From positions 1-26,962 of the IMG/VR virus record IMGVR_UViG_3300048447_000514: 26,962 bases of DNA; one strand, 5' to 3'. Shown here one piece after another: positions 7,134-14,454 of the stretch (within the stretch, counting starts at the first letter, position 1; each line of letters begins with the position of its first letter). The translations under genes and the position numbers were made by a program. Source of the DNA: a virus. The notes under the pieces were generated by a model that was not told the origin of the DNA, did no database searches, and worked only from the letters and a program-made list of their open reading frames with translations.

Positions 7134-7483
7134 CCCGTGGCTCTAACAACCTCACGGCCGCTGAATATCGCCACGAGCTCGACCGCGCCATGACCGAGGC
7201 GACCCTGCAGAAGAAGTGCGAAGTGGCGTTACGGGAGCTCGGAGCCCGCTGCTATCACACCTACCGCTCGTCGAGATCGGAGGCTGGCTTCCCGGACCTC
7301 ATCGCCATAACACCCGACGGTAGGCTGGGAGCGTTCGAGCTAAAGCGCCAGAGCGGGAAGACGACCGCCGCGCAGGAAGAGTGGCTCGGGTGGTTCCGGC
7401 GGGTCAGAGGGGCGACGGTGGCCGTGATCCGACCGGCTGATTATGACTGGCTCGTGTCGTGGTGTGCCGGGGAGCTGTCTTGA
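7130..7483 (+). CDS. VRR-NUC domain nuclease
   Basis: A 117-aa protein starting with TTG overlapping the previous TGA (TTGA), with GAGGTGG shortly upstream. From about residue 22 it carries the VRR-NUC core: E at the start of ATLQKKCEVALRELGA, then SEAGFPDLIAI and AFELKRQSGKTTAAQEEWL, giving the E...PD...ExK residues of the PD-(D/E)xK nuclease fold. These stand-alone phage nucleases are thought to cut branched or structured DNA. Its place in the recombination/replication operon fits a junction-processing partner of the annealing protein. Confidence 0.85.
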   Translation: MTRGSNNLTAAEYRHELDRAMTEATLQKKCEVALRELGARCYHTYRSSRSEAGFPDLIAITPDGRLGAFELKRQSGKTTAAQEEWLGWFRRVRGATVAVIRPADYDWLVSWCAGELS

Positions 7484-7602
7484 GGCGGGCGCTGAAAGTC
7501 GTCGGGTGGGCGGCGTTGCAGATCGTCACCGTACTGGCTCTGTGTCTATCGGGATGGCTGGTCATTGAGCTTATCGGCAGTGGGGCGGGGCTGCTGCTAT
7601 GA
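7480..7602 (+). CDS. 40-aa single-helix membrane peptide
   Basis: Short frame starting with TTG that overlaps the nuclease stop (TTGA) and ending in an ATGA overlap with the next gene. After a basic start (MRRALK) it is one long hydrophobic stretch (residues 7-38, with QIVTVLALCLSGWLVIELIG in the middle). Such a peptide would insert in the membrane. Its function is unknown. An antiholin or exclusion peptide is possible but not shown. Evidence is the gap-free packing and clean hydrophobic profile. Confidence 0.5.
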   Translation: MRRALKVVGWAALQIVTVLALCLSGWLVIELIGSGAGLLL

Positions 7603-7760
7603 AGCCCGGATCCGACAACGCCGTGTACGACTCGAAGGGAAAGTGTATCGCCGTGCTCCTGGCCTCGACGGTGCCGACTCACTTCGAGCTGGAGCGGCGC
7701 AAGAAGCTGTACGAGGCGGGGAGTGGGGGCAAAGTGACCTTGAGAGCGAGGGGAGAGTAA
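7599..7760 (+). CDS. Hypothetical 53-aa protein
   Basis: A short frame from the ATG in the ATGA overlap to TAA directly before the next ATG. The sequence begins MKPGSDNAVYDSKGKCIAVL and ends in a basic helix followed by VTLRARGE. It packs perfectly between neighbours, which supports it being translated. No family is recognised. Confidence 0.5.
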   Translation: MKPGSDNAVYDSKGKCIAVLLASTVPTHFELERRKKLYEAGSGGKVTLRARGE

Positions 7761-8048
7761 ATGGGCGGATGGGCTGACTGCGGCACCGACAGAAACGGCC
7801 GGCCGATAGGCTACGCCTTCGAGGCCACCTGCGACGAGCCGGGCTGTGAGGCCGAGATAGACCGGGGGCTTTCCTTCGCCTGCGGGGACCAGCACGGCGA
7901 AGACGTCCACTGCTGCGAGCGGTACTTCTGCGGATGGCACTTGTTCTGGGTGCAGCTGCACGAGACCCACGGCGGCGGCACATCGTTCGTGTGCCGGGAG
8001 TGCTTGGAAGAGCTGAAGCAGTATGTCAAAGAGATGGAGGAAGTGTGA
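7761..8048 (+). CDS. Cysteine-rich putative zinc-binding protein
   Basis: A 95-aa protein behind GGGGAGAG. It contains at least eight Cys and several His residues in paired arrangements (CDEPGC, CCERYFCGWH, CREC), consistent with one or two zinc knuckles. The end is an acidic helix. No named family is recognised. It is a probable small regulatory or protein-binding factor of the early operon. It ends in a GTGA overlap with the next start. Confidence 0.6.
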   Translation: MGGWADCGTDRNGRPIGYAFEATCDEPGCEAEIDRGLSFACGDQHGEDVHCCERYFCGWHLFWVQLHETHGGGTSFVCRECLEELKQYVKEMEEV

Positions 8049-8218
8049 GCGAAGGAGACCCTATAACCCTTCCCGATGGCGTGGAGGGCATCATCGCCCA
8101 CATACCCGAGAGCGAGGTGTGGAGGCGGCCTGCCAGTGAGGGGAGAACCGATATGTTCGTAGATACGTTCGGCGGCAGACGGCTCGTGCTAGCGAGCGAG
8201 TGGGAGAGCGATGCTTAG
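8045..8218 (+). CDS. Hypothetical 57-aa protein
   Basis: Starts with GTG in a GTGA overlap, preceded by GGAGG at suitable spacing, and overlaps the next gene by 8 bases. A start at 7934 in the same frame would lie deep inside the Cys-rich gene and is not supported. The protein (ITLPDGVEGIIAHIPESEVW, then a beta-like FVDTFGGRRLVLASEWE) looks like a small beta-barrel or beta-hairpin domain. No family is recognised. Confidence 0.5.
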   Translation: MSEGDPITLPDGVEGIIAHIPESEVWRRPASEGRTDMFVDTFGGRRLVLASEWESDA

Positions 8219-8915
8219 TGTGGAGCGGCCAACTGACGCGAAGAACGAGGGAGGGATCACCATCGGGGAAGCGAGCGACGTCAAAGAGTCAACGGGAGAT
8301 CGGGCGTGGAGGCGGCGCAAGAACCGCAACCAGATAGAGACCTACGTCCTGCTTGGAGAGGCGTTCCATCCACTGAGTCGCGGTGAAGCACAGGTTCGCG
8401 CCGAGGGAAAGCGCCAGAAGGGCAAGAGCCTCGCTCCCTGGTCCGGCAAGGCCGAGCGTCTGATAGACAACGAGGACTACGCCCACGCCCGCCGCCGCAT
8501 AGAGCCCGCGCTGAATAAGCTCCACAACCGGGGACCGCAGGGACGGCGGCTGCGGTTCATGCTCCGGCAGGCCTCCCAGGACCCGGCGGCGGTTGCGTGG
8601 TGGCAGGAAGGCCAGACGCCGGGTGACCGAGCGTACCGGGCGGTGTACCGGAAGGCGATACGGGAGCTCGAAGGCGAGGTCGAAGGGCTGTACCCGGGCG
8701 TGGCGCTGCGGGTGCCCACGGACCCGGACTCTCCTCCCGAGGAAGAGCCGATCACGGTGGAGACGACCTACCGGGAGATAGCCGGACTCGTCGACAAGTG
8801 GATGGACCAGGACTATTCAAAGACCGCCGCCGTACACGAGGTGGCCGCCGCAGAAGAGTGTGCGCCTTCAAAGGTCTGGCGGGCTATGGAGCACGTCGAG
8901 AGAGCGGCTCGTTAG
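8211..8915 (+). CDS. Hypothetical protein, last gene of the early operon (possible late regulator)
   Basis: A 234-aa protein. The N-terminal third is strongly basic (RAWRRRKNRNQIETY, RAEGKRQKGKS). The C-terminal 50 residues (TYREIAGLVDKWMDQDYSKT, then AAEECAPSKVWRAMEHVE) look like a helix-turn-helix pair. A DNA-binding protein as the last gene before the early/late boundary would fit a late-transcription activator or antiterminator, but no family is recognised, so this is positional inference. Its stop is 57 bases before a probable terminator. Confidence 0.6.
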   Translation: MLSVERPTDAKNEGGITIGEASDVKESTGDRAWRRRKNRNQIETYVLLGEAFHPLSRGEAQVRAEGKRQKGKSLAPWSGKAERLIDNEDYAHARRRIEPALNKLHNRGPQGRRLRFMLRQASQDPAAVAWWQEGQTPGDRAYRAVYRKAIRELEGEVEGLYPGVALRVPTDPDSPPEEEPITVETTYREIAGLVDKWMDQDYSKTAAVHEVAAAEECAPSKVWRAMEHVERAAR

Positions 8916-8972
8916 GGAGCTGGGTTGCGCTACTCCTACGGACGGTGTACCTTATGCTAAGTTGGAAGAGTT

Positions 8973-9008
8973 AGCCTCGTAGCCCTCCGGTGGGGTTTCG
9001 AGGCTTTT
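8973..9008 (+). terminator. Probable early-operon terminator
   Basis: A perfect 7-bp inverted repeat AGCCTCG (8973-8979) and CGAGGCT (8999-9005), with further CCC/GGG pairing in the 19-base loop, is followed by TTTT (9005-9008). It lies 57 bases after the last early gene. Confidence 0.55.
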
Positions 9009-9119
9009 GTGCGTCTGATGGCGCTTCAAGGGGGGCATCATGCGGAAGCTGTAGAAAGTGAGCCGTCGCGGGGTGCGGCAGACGTACGGAGCGGCAATAT
9101 CTTGTACAGCCCCGATCTT

Positions 9120-9192
9120 ATGGCAGTAGCTCAGATGGAAGAGCAGCGGCCTCCAAAACCGCAGGCCAGAGGTTCGAGCCCTCTCTGCCATG
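9120..9192 (+). tRNA. tRNA-Trp (anticodon CCA)
   Basis: A full cloverleaf of 73 bases can be drawn: acceptor ATGGCAG with CTGCCAT (7 bp), D stem GCTC/GAGC with a GG-containing 8-base loop, anticodon stem GCGGC/ACCGC, T stem AGAGG/CCTCT with loop TTCGAGC, and discriminator G at 9192. Anticodon CCA is at 9153-9155 after T33. The closing pair of the anticodon stem (31-39) is a C-A mismatch. No 3' CCA is encoded. It is probably a phage-borne tRNA helping late protein synthesis. Confidence 0.85.
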
Positions 9193-9345
9193 CTTAGCGG
9201 CAGCCTTACTCCTCCTTTCCCTTTCCCCGAGTATTCCCCGGGCTGTCGCTTATTTGAGATCCCGCCGTTGCGTCGCCTGTTCTCCCAATTGGATGTCACG
9301 ACGTTTGTCAAAAATGCACATTCCCCCGGAGGCGTGCGGCGGGTT

Positions 9346-9486
9346 TTAGTCAGAACCATTAATTACGTAGTCCTGGAAGTATGGAGTAGCCCAGTCGACG
9401 ACGCCCTGAAATAAGACGCCATCGTGGAACAGGAACACTACATACAAGACGACCAGGGCGACTGTGGGTCTGACAAGAGACCTCAA
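9346..9486 (-). CDS. Possible 46-aa membrane protein, leftward
   Basis: Minus-strand frame starting with TTG at 9486, preceded by AAAGGAAG at 6-7 bases, and ending at TAA (9346-9348). The peptide has a basic start (MRSLVRP), one hydrophobic helix (TVALVVLYVVFLF), then an aromatic amphipathic end (FQGVVDWATPYFQDYV). The order basic residues, membrane helix, amphipathic tail is like small phage membrane effectors. A weak promoter (TTATCC-N17-TAAAAC) lies upstream. It has no homology support that I can see and could be a chance frame. Confidence 0.3.
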   Translation of the reverse strand: MRSLVRPTVALVVLYVVFLFHDGVLFQGVVDWATPYFQDYVINGSD

Positions 9487-9538
9487 GATCTACTTCCTTT
9501 ATGGCGCCAACGCGGTACGAGTTTTACTCCTACATCTA

Positions 9539-9569
9539 TTGTCGGATAAGCCCGTGATGTTCTTAAACT
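9539..9569 (+). promoter_or_regulatory. Possible late promoter ahead of the terminase genes
   Basis: TTGTCG (9539-9544) with TTAAAC (9563-9568, 18-base spacing) or TAAACT (9564-9569, 19 bases) lies 27-30 bases upstream of the small terminase start. The -10 element is a poor match to consensus, so it may need an activator, as late phage promoters often do. Low confidence. Confidence 0.25.
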
Positions 9570-9595
9570 TTGTCTCGTGATCGAAGAGGTGAGAT

Positions 9596-9985
9596 GTGTC
9601 GCGGCAAACCTACAGCGAAGAGGTGAAGGCTGCCGCGATGGCCTCGCTTCTTGAAGGCCAGAGCGTGTCAGCTGTGGCGAAAGAGTATGAGATACCCAAG
9701 GGCACAGTGAGTCACTGGAAGACCAAGGCTTCCCGGGGGGTCCGTGAAGAACGGACCCAAAAAAAGCCCACAGCTGGTCAAGACATCGGCGACCTCTTGA
9801 TGGAGCTCTTGGAGGCGAACATACGCTCGCTGGTCAGCATCGCCGAAGTTTCCGGCGACAAGGGTTGGCTTAAAGAGCAGGGAGCGGCGGAGATAGCCAC
9901 ACTCTTCGGGGTCAAGCATGACAAGGCCATCCGTATGATCGAGGCTCTGAACCAAGCGAACGCCACCGATGCTGAAGGGGATTGA
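9596..9985 (+). CDS. terS: Terminase small subunit
   Basis: A 129-aa protein starting with GTG just after GAGGTGAG. An out-of-frame ATG overlaps the start. Residues about 1-46 are a helix-turn-helix of transposase/terminase style (SEEVKAAAMASLLEGQSVSA, then AKEYEIPKGTVSHWKTKAS) that would recognise the packaging site. The second half is helical (LLMELLEANIRSLVSIAEVS, then EIATLFGVKHDKAIRMIEAL) and would oligomerise and hold the large subunit. It overlaps the large terminase gene by 17 bases. The role is assigned from the HTH and this adjacency. Confidence 0.75.
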   Translation: MSRQTYSEEVKAAAMASLLEGQSVSAVAKEYEIPKGTVSHWKTKASRGVREERTQKKPTAGQDIGDLLMELLEANIRSLVSIAEVSGDKGWLKEQGAAEIATLFGVKHDKAIRMIEALNQANATDAEGD

Positions 9986-11471
9986 TCTTCCGCCCGTAGA
10001 CACTGGTCGATTCGGGTTCGGCGGCAACAGCACCGGTCGTCGCTTCGATCAACCTTCCGATTGGCGGGCGTGGCTCGCTAAGCACTTCCCAGAGGCGGTC
10101 AAGGATGGCTTCGCCTCGCATCACGAAAAGTTCTGGGAGTGGCTGTGGGACATAGACCCCGACTCCGACCCCGCGCCCTTCATAGGTATCTGGCCTCGGG
10201 GTGGCGGTAAGTCCACAGCCGCCGAGCTCGGCGGGGCGGCCCTTGGGATGCGTGGCAGACGCCGCTACATCCTCTACATCCGAGACACCCAGGAACGAGC
10301 AGACGACTCGGTAAGTAACATCGCCGCGCTTCTGGAGTCGGCCGGCGTAGAGCGACAGGTCAACAAGTACGGCCAGTCCAGAGGCTGGCGGCGCAACCGC
10401 CTCCGCACAGCGGACGGCTTTACGGTGGACGCACTCGGGCTCGACGTTGCCGGGCGCGGGGTGAAGCTCGAGAACCAGCGGCCCGATGTGATCATCTTCG
10501 ACGACATCGACGGCCGTCACGACAGCCAGAAAATCACCGAGAAGAAGATCGCGACGATCACGGACTCCCTGCTCCCGGCAGGCACCTCGAACGTCGCCGT
10601 GCTCGGCATCCAGAACCTGATCATCCCTAACGGCATCTTCTCGCGCCTGACGGACGGGCGCGCCGACTTCCTCTCTGGCCGGATTGTCTCGGGACCACAT
10701 TCGGCGATCCGGGACCTCGTTACCGAGAAGCGCGAAAGGCCGGACGGCTCCCTGCGGGACGTGATCACCGGCGGACTGGCGAGCTGGGCCGGGCAATCTC
10801 TTGAGGTCTGCCAGCGCCTCATAGATAGGCTCGGACTCTCGGCGTTCCTTCGAGAGTGCCAGCACAACGTCAAGGACCGGGAGGGGGCTCTCTGGACGCA
10901 GGATCTGCTGGAGAGCACCCGCGTCGGCATCCACCCGCGCCTCGTGCGCATCGTGGTCGGCGTCGACCCTTCGGGCGGTGGTGACGAGATCGGCATCGTG
11001 GTGTGCGGCAAGGGGATCGACGGCCACGCCTACGTGCTCGACGACCGCTCGCAGCCTGGTCACTTGGGACCGGCGAACTGGGGACGCGAGGTGGCGCGCG
11101 CCTACGGAGACTGGAAGGCCGACAAGGTTATCGCGGAGAAGAACTTTGGAGGGGACATGGTGGCCTCGAACATCCGCAACATAGATCGCGCGGTCGCCGT
11201 CGAGATGGTGTCGGCGTCCAGAGGCAAAGACGTTCGCGCCGAGCCCGTGGCGACCCTATACCAGGAGAACCGAGCTCACCACGTAGGCGCTCACGAAAAG
11301 CTCGAAACCGAAAAGCGAAGCTGGGCGCCAGGAGACGCGGATAGCCCAAACAGGATGGATGCGGAGGTGTGGGCGATGTCGAAACTAATGCTGATAAGCG
11401 GAGCCGGCGCCTCGTCCTCGCGCGAGATGGGCTCCGTAAATTCCGGGCGTGACGACTTTGGGGAGTTCTAG
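9969..11471 (+). CDS. terL: Terminase large subunit
   Basis: A 500-aa packaging motor. ATPase domain: Walker A WPRGGGKST (75-83) and Walker B DVIIFDDID (173-181). RNase H-like nuclease domain: first acid in VVGVDPSGG (Asp 333), second in AEKNFGGDMV (Glu 390), third in NRMDAEVWA (Asp 464). The length is normal for the family. It cuts concatemeric DNA and pumps it into the prohead through the portal encoded directly downstream. The C-terminal Ser/Gly-rich end probably docks on the portal. A long minus-strand frame (9912-11063) over this gene is a shadow. Confidence 0.93.
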   Translation: MLKGIDLPPVDTGRFGFGGNSTGRRFDQPSDWRAWLAKHFPEAVKDGFASHHEKFWEWLWDIDPDSDPAPFIGIWPRGGGKSTAAELGGAALGMRGRRRYILYIRDTQERADDSVSNIAALLESAGVERQVNKYGQSRGWRRNRLRTADGFTVDALGLDVAGRGVKLENQRPDVIIFDDIDGRHDSQKITEKKIATITDSLLPAGTSNVAVLGIQNLIIPNGIFSRLTDGRADFLSGRIVSGPHSAIRDLVTEKRERPDGSLRDVITGGLASWAGQSLEVCQRLIDRLGLSAFLRECQHNVKDREGALWTQDLLESTRVGIHPRLVRIVVGVDPSGGGDEIGIVVCGKGIDGHAYVLDDRSQPGHLGPANWGREVARAYGDWKADKVIAEKNFGGDMVASNIRNIDRAVAVEMVSASRGKDVRAEPVATLYQENRAHHVGAHEKLETEKRSWAPGDADSPNRMDAEVWAMSKLMLISGAGASSSREMGSVNSGRDDFGEF

Positions 11472-12781
11472 TGGGCGCTTCAAGACCTACTCGCAACGGC
11501 TCTAGTCCATCTCCAGCCAAGCCAGTGAAACCCCAGGAGGGCGAGCGCGGAGTAACCGCGGCCTCTAGCTATCTCGGCATTTCTGGCGAATCTCTGTTCC
11601 GGTACGGCGGGCGCACATCTCCGGGCTCTGTGGACCTCGACCGGATGATCCTGTTCGACCCGTGGGCAGAGGCCATAGAAGGTGCTCTCACCTGGCCGAT
11701 CCGCTCGGCGCAGTGGGCCATCACTCCATCCGACGGCGACCGGGGAGAGGCCGAAGAAGCTACGCGCCAGTTCTCCCGCATAGCCCGGCGGTCAGTAGCG
11801 GGGTCGCTCTCGGCTGTGGGCCGGAGAGTTTCGTACGCAGAGCAGGTGTGGGAGCTCGGGGACGACCGGCGCACGGCCGAGCTCGTAGATCTTGCCTTCC
11901 GGTCCATAGACCAGTGCACGGTGATACCCGATGCGAACGGCAGGCCGTCGGGCTTCCGGCAGCGTGCCTTCGCTCCGGGGCGCGGCTTTGTATCGGAGGA
12001 CTTTCTTCGGGCCGAAAGCAAGGCATTCGTGTACCTGCACGACTCCGCTACCCGGCCCGGCGTCGGCAAGAGCGCCCTGGAGTCTGCGTACCAGCACCAC
12101 CTCGATAAACAGAAGCTCCTCTTCTACCGCTACAAGTCGCTGGAGAAGTTCGGCGGCCCGTCCACGCACGGCAAGACCGACGCGCCGGAAGGCTCGAAGG
12201 AGCGGGAATCCTTCGATAGCGCGGTTCGGGACATGCGTAGCGGGGCAGCGGTTACCACGGACACCCTGAGCGAGATTAGCTACCTCGCTCCGCCCGACGC
12301 GAAGGACGCTTTCCAGCGGGCGATACACGACCTCAACTTCGAGATGGCCGTCGCGTCGTTCGTGCAGTGGCTGGCTCTAGCCCAGGAAGGCAACTCTGGA
12401 GCCTATGAGCTCTCCCGCGATCACTCGGACTTTCTCACGATAGTGACCGAGGGCCGGATGGCGGAGCTCGCCGACGCTTTTACCCGGGGACCGGTCTACG
12501 ACATCGTGTTCCACAACTTTGGCCCGGGAGCTGCGTTCCCGGCGTTCGAGTTCGAGCCGATCTCCGAGCACACGCAGAAGCTGATCCGAGAGAGCGCGGA
12601 CCTTCTGTTCCGAAAGAACGGCATGGTTCCGCCGCAGTGGCTCGCCGAAGGGATCACCGAGGGCTACGGCGATTCTTTGGGCATCGAGAAGCCAGAGGGC
12701 GCCGAGCAGACCGACCCGGTGGGAAAGCCGGTGCGGACTCCTAACGCCAACGACCCCGACAAAGGAGGTGAGGCTGAGTGA
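11471..12781 (+). CDS. Portal protein, Mu gp29-like (DUF935 family)
   Basis: A 436-aa protein starting with GTG overlapping the terminase stop (TAGTG). Features of the DUF935/Mu gp29 portal family: an N-terminal region with WAEAIEGALTWPIRSAQWAI, the middle segment RPGVGKSALESAYQHHLDKQ followed by an aromatic wing, and a clip/stem region with PVYDIVFHNFGPGAAFPAFE. Twelve copies would form the DNA channel at the prohead vertex. Its place between terminase and capsid protease is the standard head-gene order. The C-terminal 40 residues are low-complexity and hydrophilic. Confidence 0.85.
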   Translation: MGASRPTRNGSSPSPAKPVKPQEGERGVTAASSYLGISGESLFRYGGRTSPGSVDLDRMILFDPWAEAIEGALTWPIRSAQWAITPSDGDRGEAEEATRQFSRIARRSVAGSLSAVGRRVSYAEQVWELGDDRRTAELVDLAFRSIDQCTVIPDANGRPSGFRQRAFAPGRGFVSEDFLRAESKAFVYLHDSATRPGVGKSALESAYQHHLDKQKLLFYRYKSLEKFGGPSTHGKTDAPEGSKERESFDSAVRDMRSGAAVTTDTLSEISYLAPPDAKDAFQRAIHDLNFEMAVASFVQWLALAQEGNSGAYELSRDHSDFLTIVTEGRMAELADAFTRGPVYDIVFHNFGPGAAFPAFEFEPISEHTQKLIRESADLLFRKNGMVPPQWLAEGITEGYGDSLGIEKPEGAEQTDPVGKPVRTPNANDPDKGGEAE

Positions 12782-14394
12782 GCACCATGCGATACATAGA
12801 GAAGCTGGCGAACGCGCCGTGGCTCGCAGACCAGGAGCACGTCGAGTTCTTGCACGGCCTGTATCTCTCCTACCTGGAGCGCGCCGCGAGTGGTCAGCCC
12901 CTAGACCGTTCTGGAATCGAGGCGATAGAGACCAGTCTCGGCCGTCCGCTCGACAACGCCCGGGCCGTCACCGTGCGCGAGGGCGTGGCCCGGATCCCGG
13001 TCGAAGGCACCATAGCCCGCCGGACGAACCTCTTTACCGCGATCTCCGGCGGCGTCTCTACGGAAGTGCTCGCAAGAGACCTCGTTACGGCCCGCGACGA
13101 CCCGGGTGTGCACTCCATCCTGCTCGTCTTCGACAGCCCTGGCGGCGAGGCCGCGGGGATCAACGAGCTCGCCGGCATGATCCGCGAGATTCGGGACGCC
13201 GGCGATACCCGCATAGAGTCCTATGCCGACGGTACGTGTGCGAGCGCCGCCTACTGGCTCGCCTCCGCTACGAGCCGTATCACGGCAGACGCCACCGCCT
13301 CGCTCGGCTCTATAGGTGTTGTCACCCGGGTCCGCAACCCCGAGTCCGCGGATAAGCGCGAGCCCTTGGAGTTCTGGAACGCCCGCAGCCCCTACAAGCG
13401 CCTCGACCCGACTTCAGAGCGAGGCCGAGGCGCGATACAGCGCCACGTCGACGACATGGGCGACGAGTTCATAGGTGCCGTCGCCGACAACCGCGGGGTG
13501 TCGACCGAGACCGTAACCGAGGACTTCGGCCAGGGTTTCGTCTTGACCGGACGGCGCGCGGTAGAGGCCGGCATGGCAGACGCTCTCGGATCGGAAGAGC
13601 AGGTAATGCAGAGACTCATTCAACCATCAAGGAGGGAAGAGACAGTGGTAGACACCCGCAGCGCGCCCCATGTCGCAGACACGGATCCTGTACCGGTGAC
13701 GACGGAGACCAGAGAGGCCGAGGGCATGATGGCCCGCCTGCGCTCGATGCTTGGGCTGGAGTCTCAAACATCAGCTCCAACGGCGACCTTGGAAGAAACT
13801 GCGAACGGAGGTAACAAAGTGAAGCTGGAAGATAGAGATGGGGCGGCAGTGCTCGTCGCGGACTCGGGTGAGGAGCTGGAGCTCTCCGCTGACGACCGCG
13901 AGAAGCTGACCGCCGACGAGACCGAGGCTCTTCGGGCCGAGAACGAGCAGCTCAAAATTGACCGCGACCACTACGCCTCTCAGGTAGCGTCGCTCACAGA
14001 ACAGTCAGGAGAGGCCCTAGACTCCGCTGCCGAGCAGGCGGCAGAGAATGAGCTGCTGCAGTACGCAGACTCTGGCGTACAGAAGTACATGCTCGACTAC
14101 GCGCGGCCGAAGCTCGTCGCCGCCCATCGAAACCCGGCAGACCAGGCGGCTCACAAGGAGGCCGAGAGTGTACGGGGGATCCTCTCTGGCGCGCCCAAGA
14201 TGGAGCACGGCGAGCGCGGCAACTCCGGCGGCTCTGGGTCGCGGCCTACCTCCGGGATGTCCGACGACGAGAAGGTGCGGGCGACCCTCTCCGAGCGCGG
14301 GCTCGGGATGGGAAGCTACGGGACGGTGGCGGGCGAGCTCGTCGCCGCCGGAGAGATCGACCGGGATGCGGTGACCTCCGTAGACGCTGAATAG
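12778..14394 (+). CDS. S49-family capsid maturation protease with C-terminal scaffold domain
   Basis: A 538-aa protein. The GTG start at 12778 lies 9 bases after AAAGGAGGTGAG; the first ATG (12787) is too far from this site. The protease domain (about 60-280) has FDSPGGEAAG (118-127), the nucleophile segment TCASAAYWLAS (probable Ser 156), SLGSIGVV (175-182) and a Lys in SPYKRLDP (Lys 207), as in SppA/lambda gpC-type head proteases. Residues from about 290 are a linker and a coiled-coil scaffold-like region (about 370-435), ending in a Gly/Ser-rich tail. As in lambda C/Nu3, the scaffold part has its own in-frame starts. It cleaves head proteins during prohead maturation. Confidence 0.87.
   Translation: MSTMRYIEKLANAPWLADQEHVEFLHGLYLSYLERAASGQPLDRSGIEAIETSLGRPLDNARAVTVREGVARIPVEGTIARRTNLFTAISGGVSTEVLARDLVTARDDPGVHSILLVFDSPGGEAAGINELAGMIREIRDAGDTRIESYADGTCASAAYWLASATSRITADATASLGSIGVVTRVRNPESADKREPLEFWNARSPYKRLDPTSERGRGAIQRHVDDMGDEFIGAVADNRGVSTETVTEDFGQGFVLTGRRAVEAGMADALGSEEQVMQRLIQPSRREETVVDTRSAPHVADTDPVPVTTETREAEGMMARLRSMLGLESQTSAPTATLEETANGGNKVKLEDRDGAAVLVADSGEELELSADDREKLTADETEALRAENEQLKIDRDHYASQVASLTEQSGEALDSAAEQAAENELLQYADSGVQKYMLDYARPKLVAAHRNPADQAAHKEAESVRGILSGAPKMEHGERGNSGGSGSRPTSGMSDDEKVRATLSERGLGMGSYGTVAGELVAAGEIDRDAVTSVDAE
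13819..14394 (+). CDS. Nested scaffold protein (in-frame internal start in the protease gene)
   Basis: GTG at 13819 is in frame with the protease gene and is preceded by a strong site, GGAGGT (13807-13812), at 6 bases. It would give a 191-aa acidic protein with a coiled coil (ADETEALRAENEQLKIDRDH) and a Gly/Ser hinge, typical of phage scaffolds. A second in-frame candidate is GTG 13645 with GGAGGG (13631-13636) at 8 bases, giving 249 aa. Two strong ribosome sites inside one gene are unlikely by chance. In lambda the scaffold Nu3 is made in just this way from within gene C. Confidence 0.6.
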   Translation: MKLEDRDGAAVLVADSGEELELSADDREKLTADETEALRAENEQLKIDRDHYASQVASLTEQSGEALDSAAEQAAENELLQYADSGVQKYMLDYARPKLVAAHRNPADQAAHKEAESVRGILSGAPKMEHGERGNSGGSGSRPTSGMSDDEKVRATLSERGLGMGSYGTVAGELVAAGEIDRDAVTSVDAE

Positions 14395-14416
14395 AGGACG
14401 GCCAGAGTTCACCGCG

Positions 14417-14439
14417 TAACGGAATCTAACGGAATCTAA
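14417..14439 (+). repeat. Tandem 10-bp repeat before the decoration gene
   Basis: TAACGGAATC occurs twice head to tail (14417-14426 and 14427-14436), followed by TAA. It lies in the 60-base leader between the protease-scaffold gene and the decoration gene, just ahead of the AAAGGAGC ribosome site. Period and position allow a regulatory or stop-reinforcing role, neither proven. Confidence 0.5.
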
Positions 14440-14454
14440 GAAAGGAGCATAATC

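Larger units (their letters stand above)
8916..9595. other. Early/late boundary region, mostly without protein genes
   Basis: Between the last early gene and the small terminase gene lie about 680 bases. They contain the terminator at 8973-9008, the tRNA-Trp gene at 9120-9192 and a possible leftward 46-aa frame at 9346-9486. Otherwise no convincing gene is seen. Base composition is visibly less GC-rich from about 9290 to 9590 than in the flanking genes. Because it sits directly upstream of the terminase genes it is the natural place for the packaging site (cos or pac) and the late promoter, but neither can be fixed from sequence alone. Confidence 0.5.

Noticed and set aside
8925-8953. Promoter TTGCGC-N17-TACCTT after the last early gene
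   Set aside because: The -10 element is poor and transcription from it would run at once into the terminator at 8973-9008.
9120-9192. tRNA gene as the prophage attachment site
   Set aside because: It lies in the middle of the phage map between early and late genes with no integrase next to it and no second copy of its 3' end seen in the window.
8952-9359. 135-codon minus-strand frame in the boundary region
   Set aside because: It runs straight across the tRNA-Trp gene and the terminator, and has no ribosome site.
9912-11063. Long 383-codon minus-strand frame over the large terminase gene
   Set aside because: The plus strand has clear ATPase and nuclease motifs. Long opposite-strand frames are usual in GC-rich genes and this one shows no domain.
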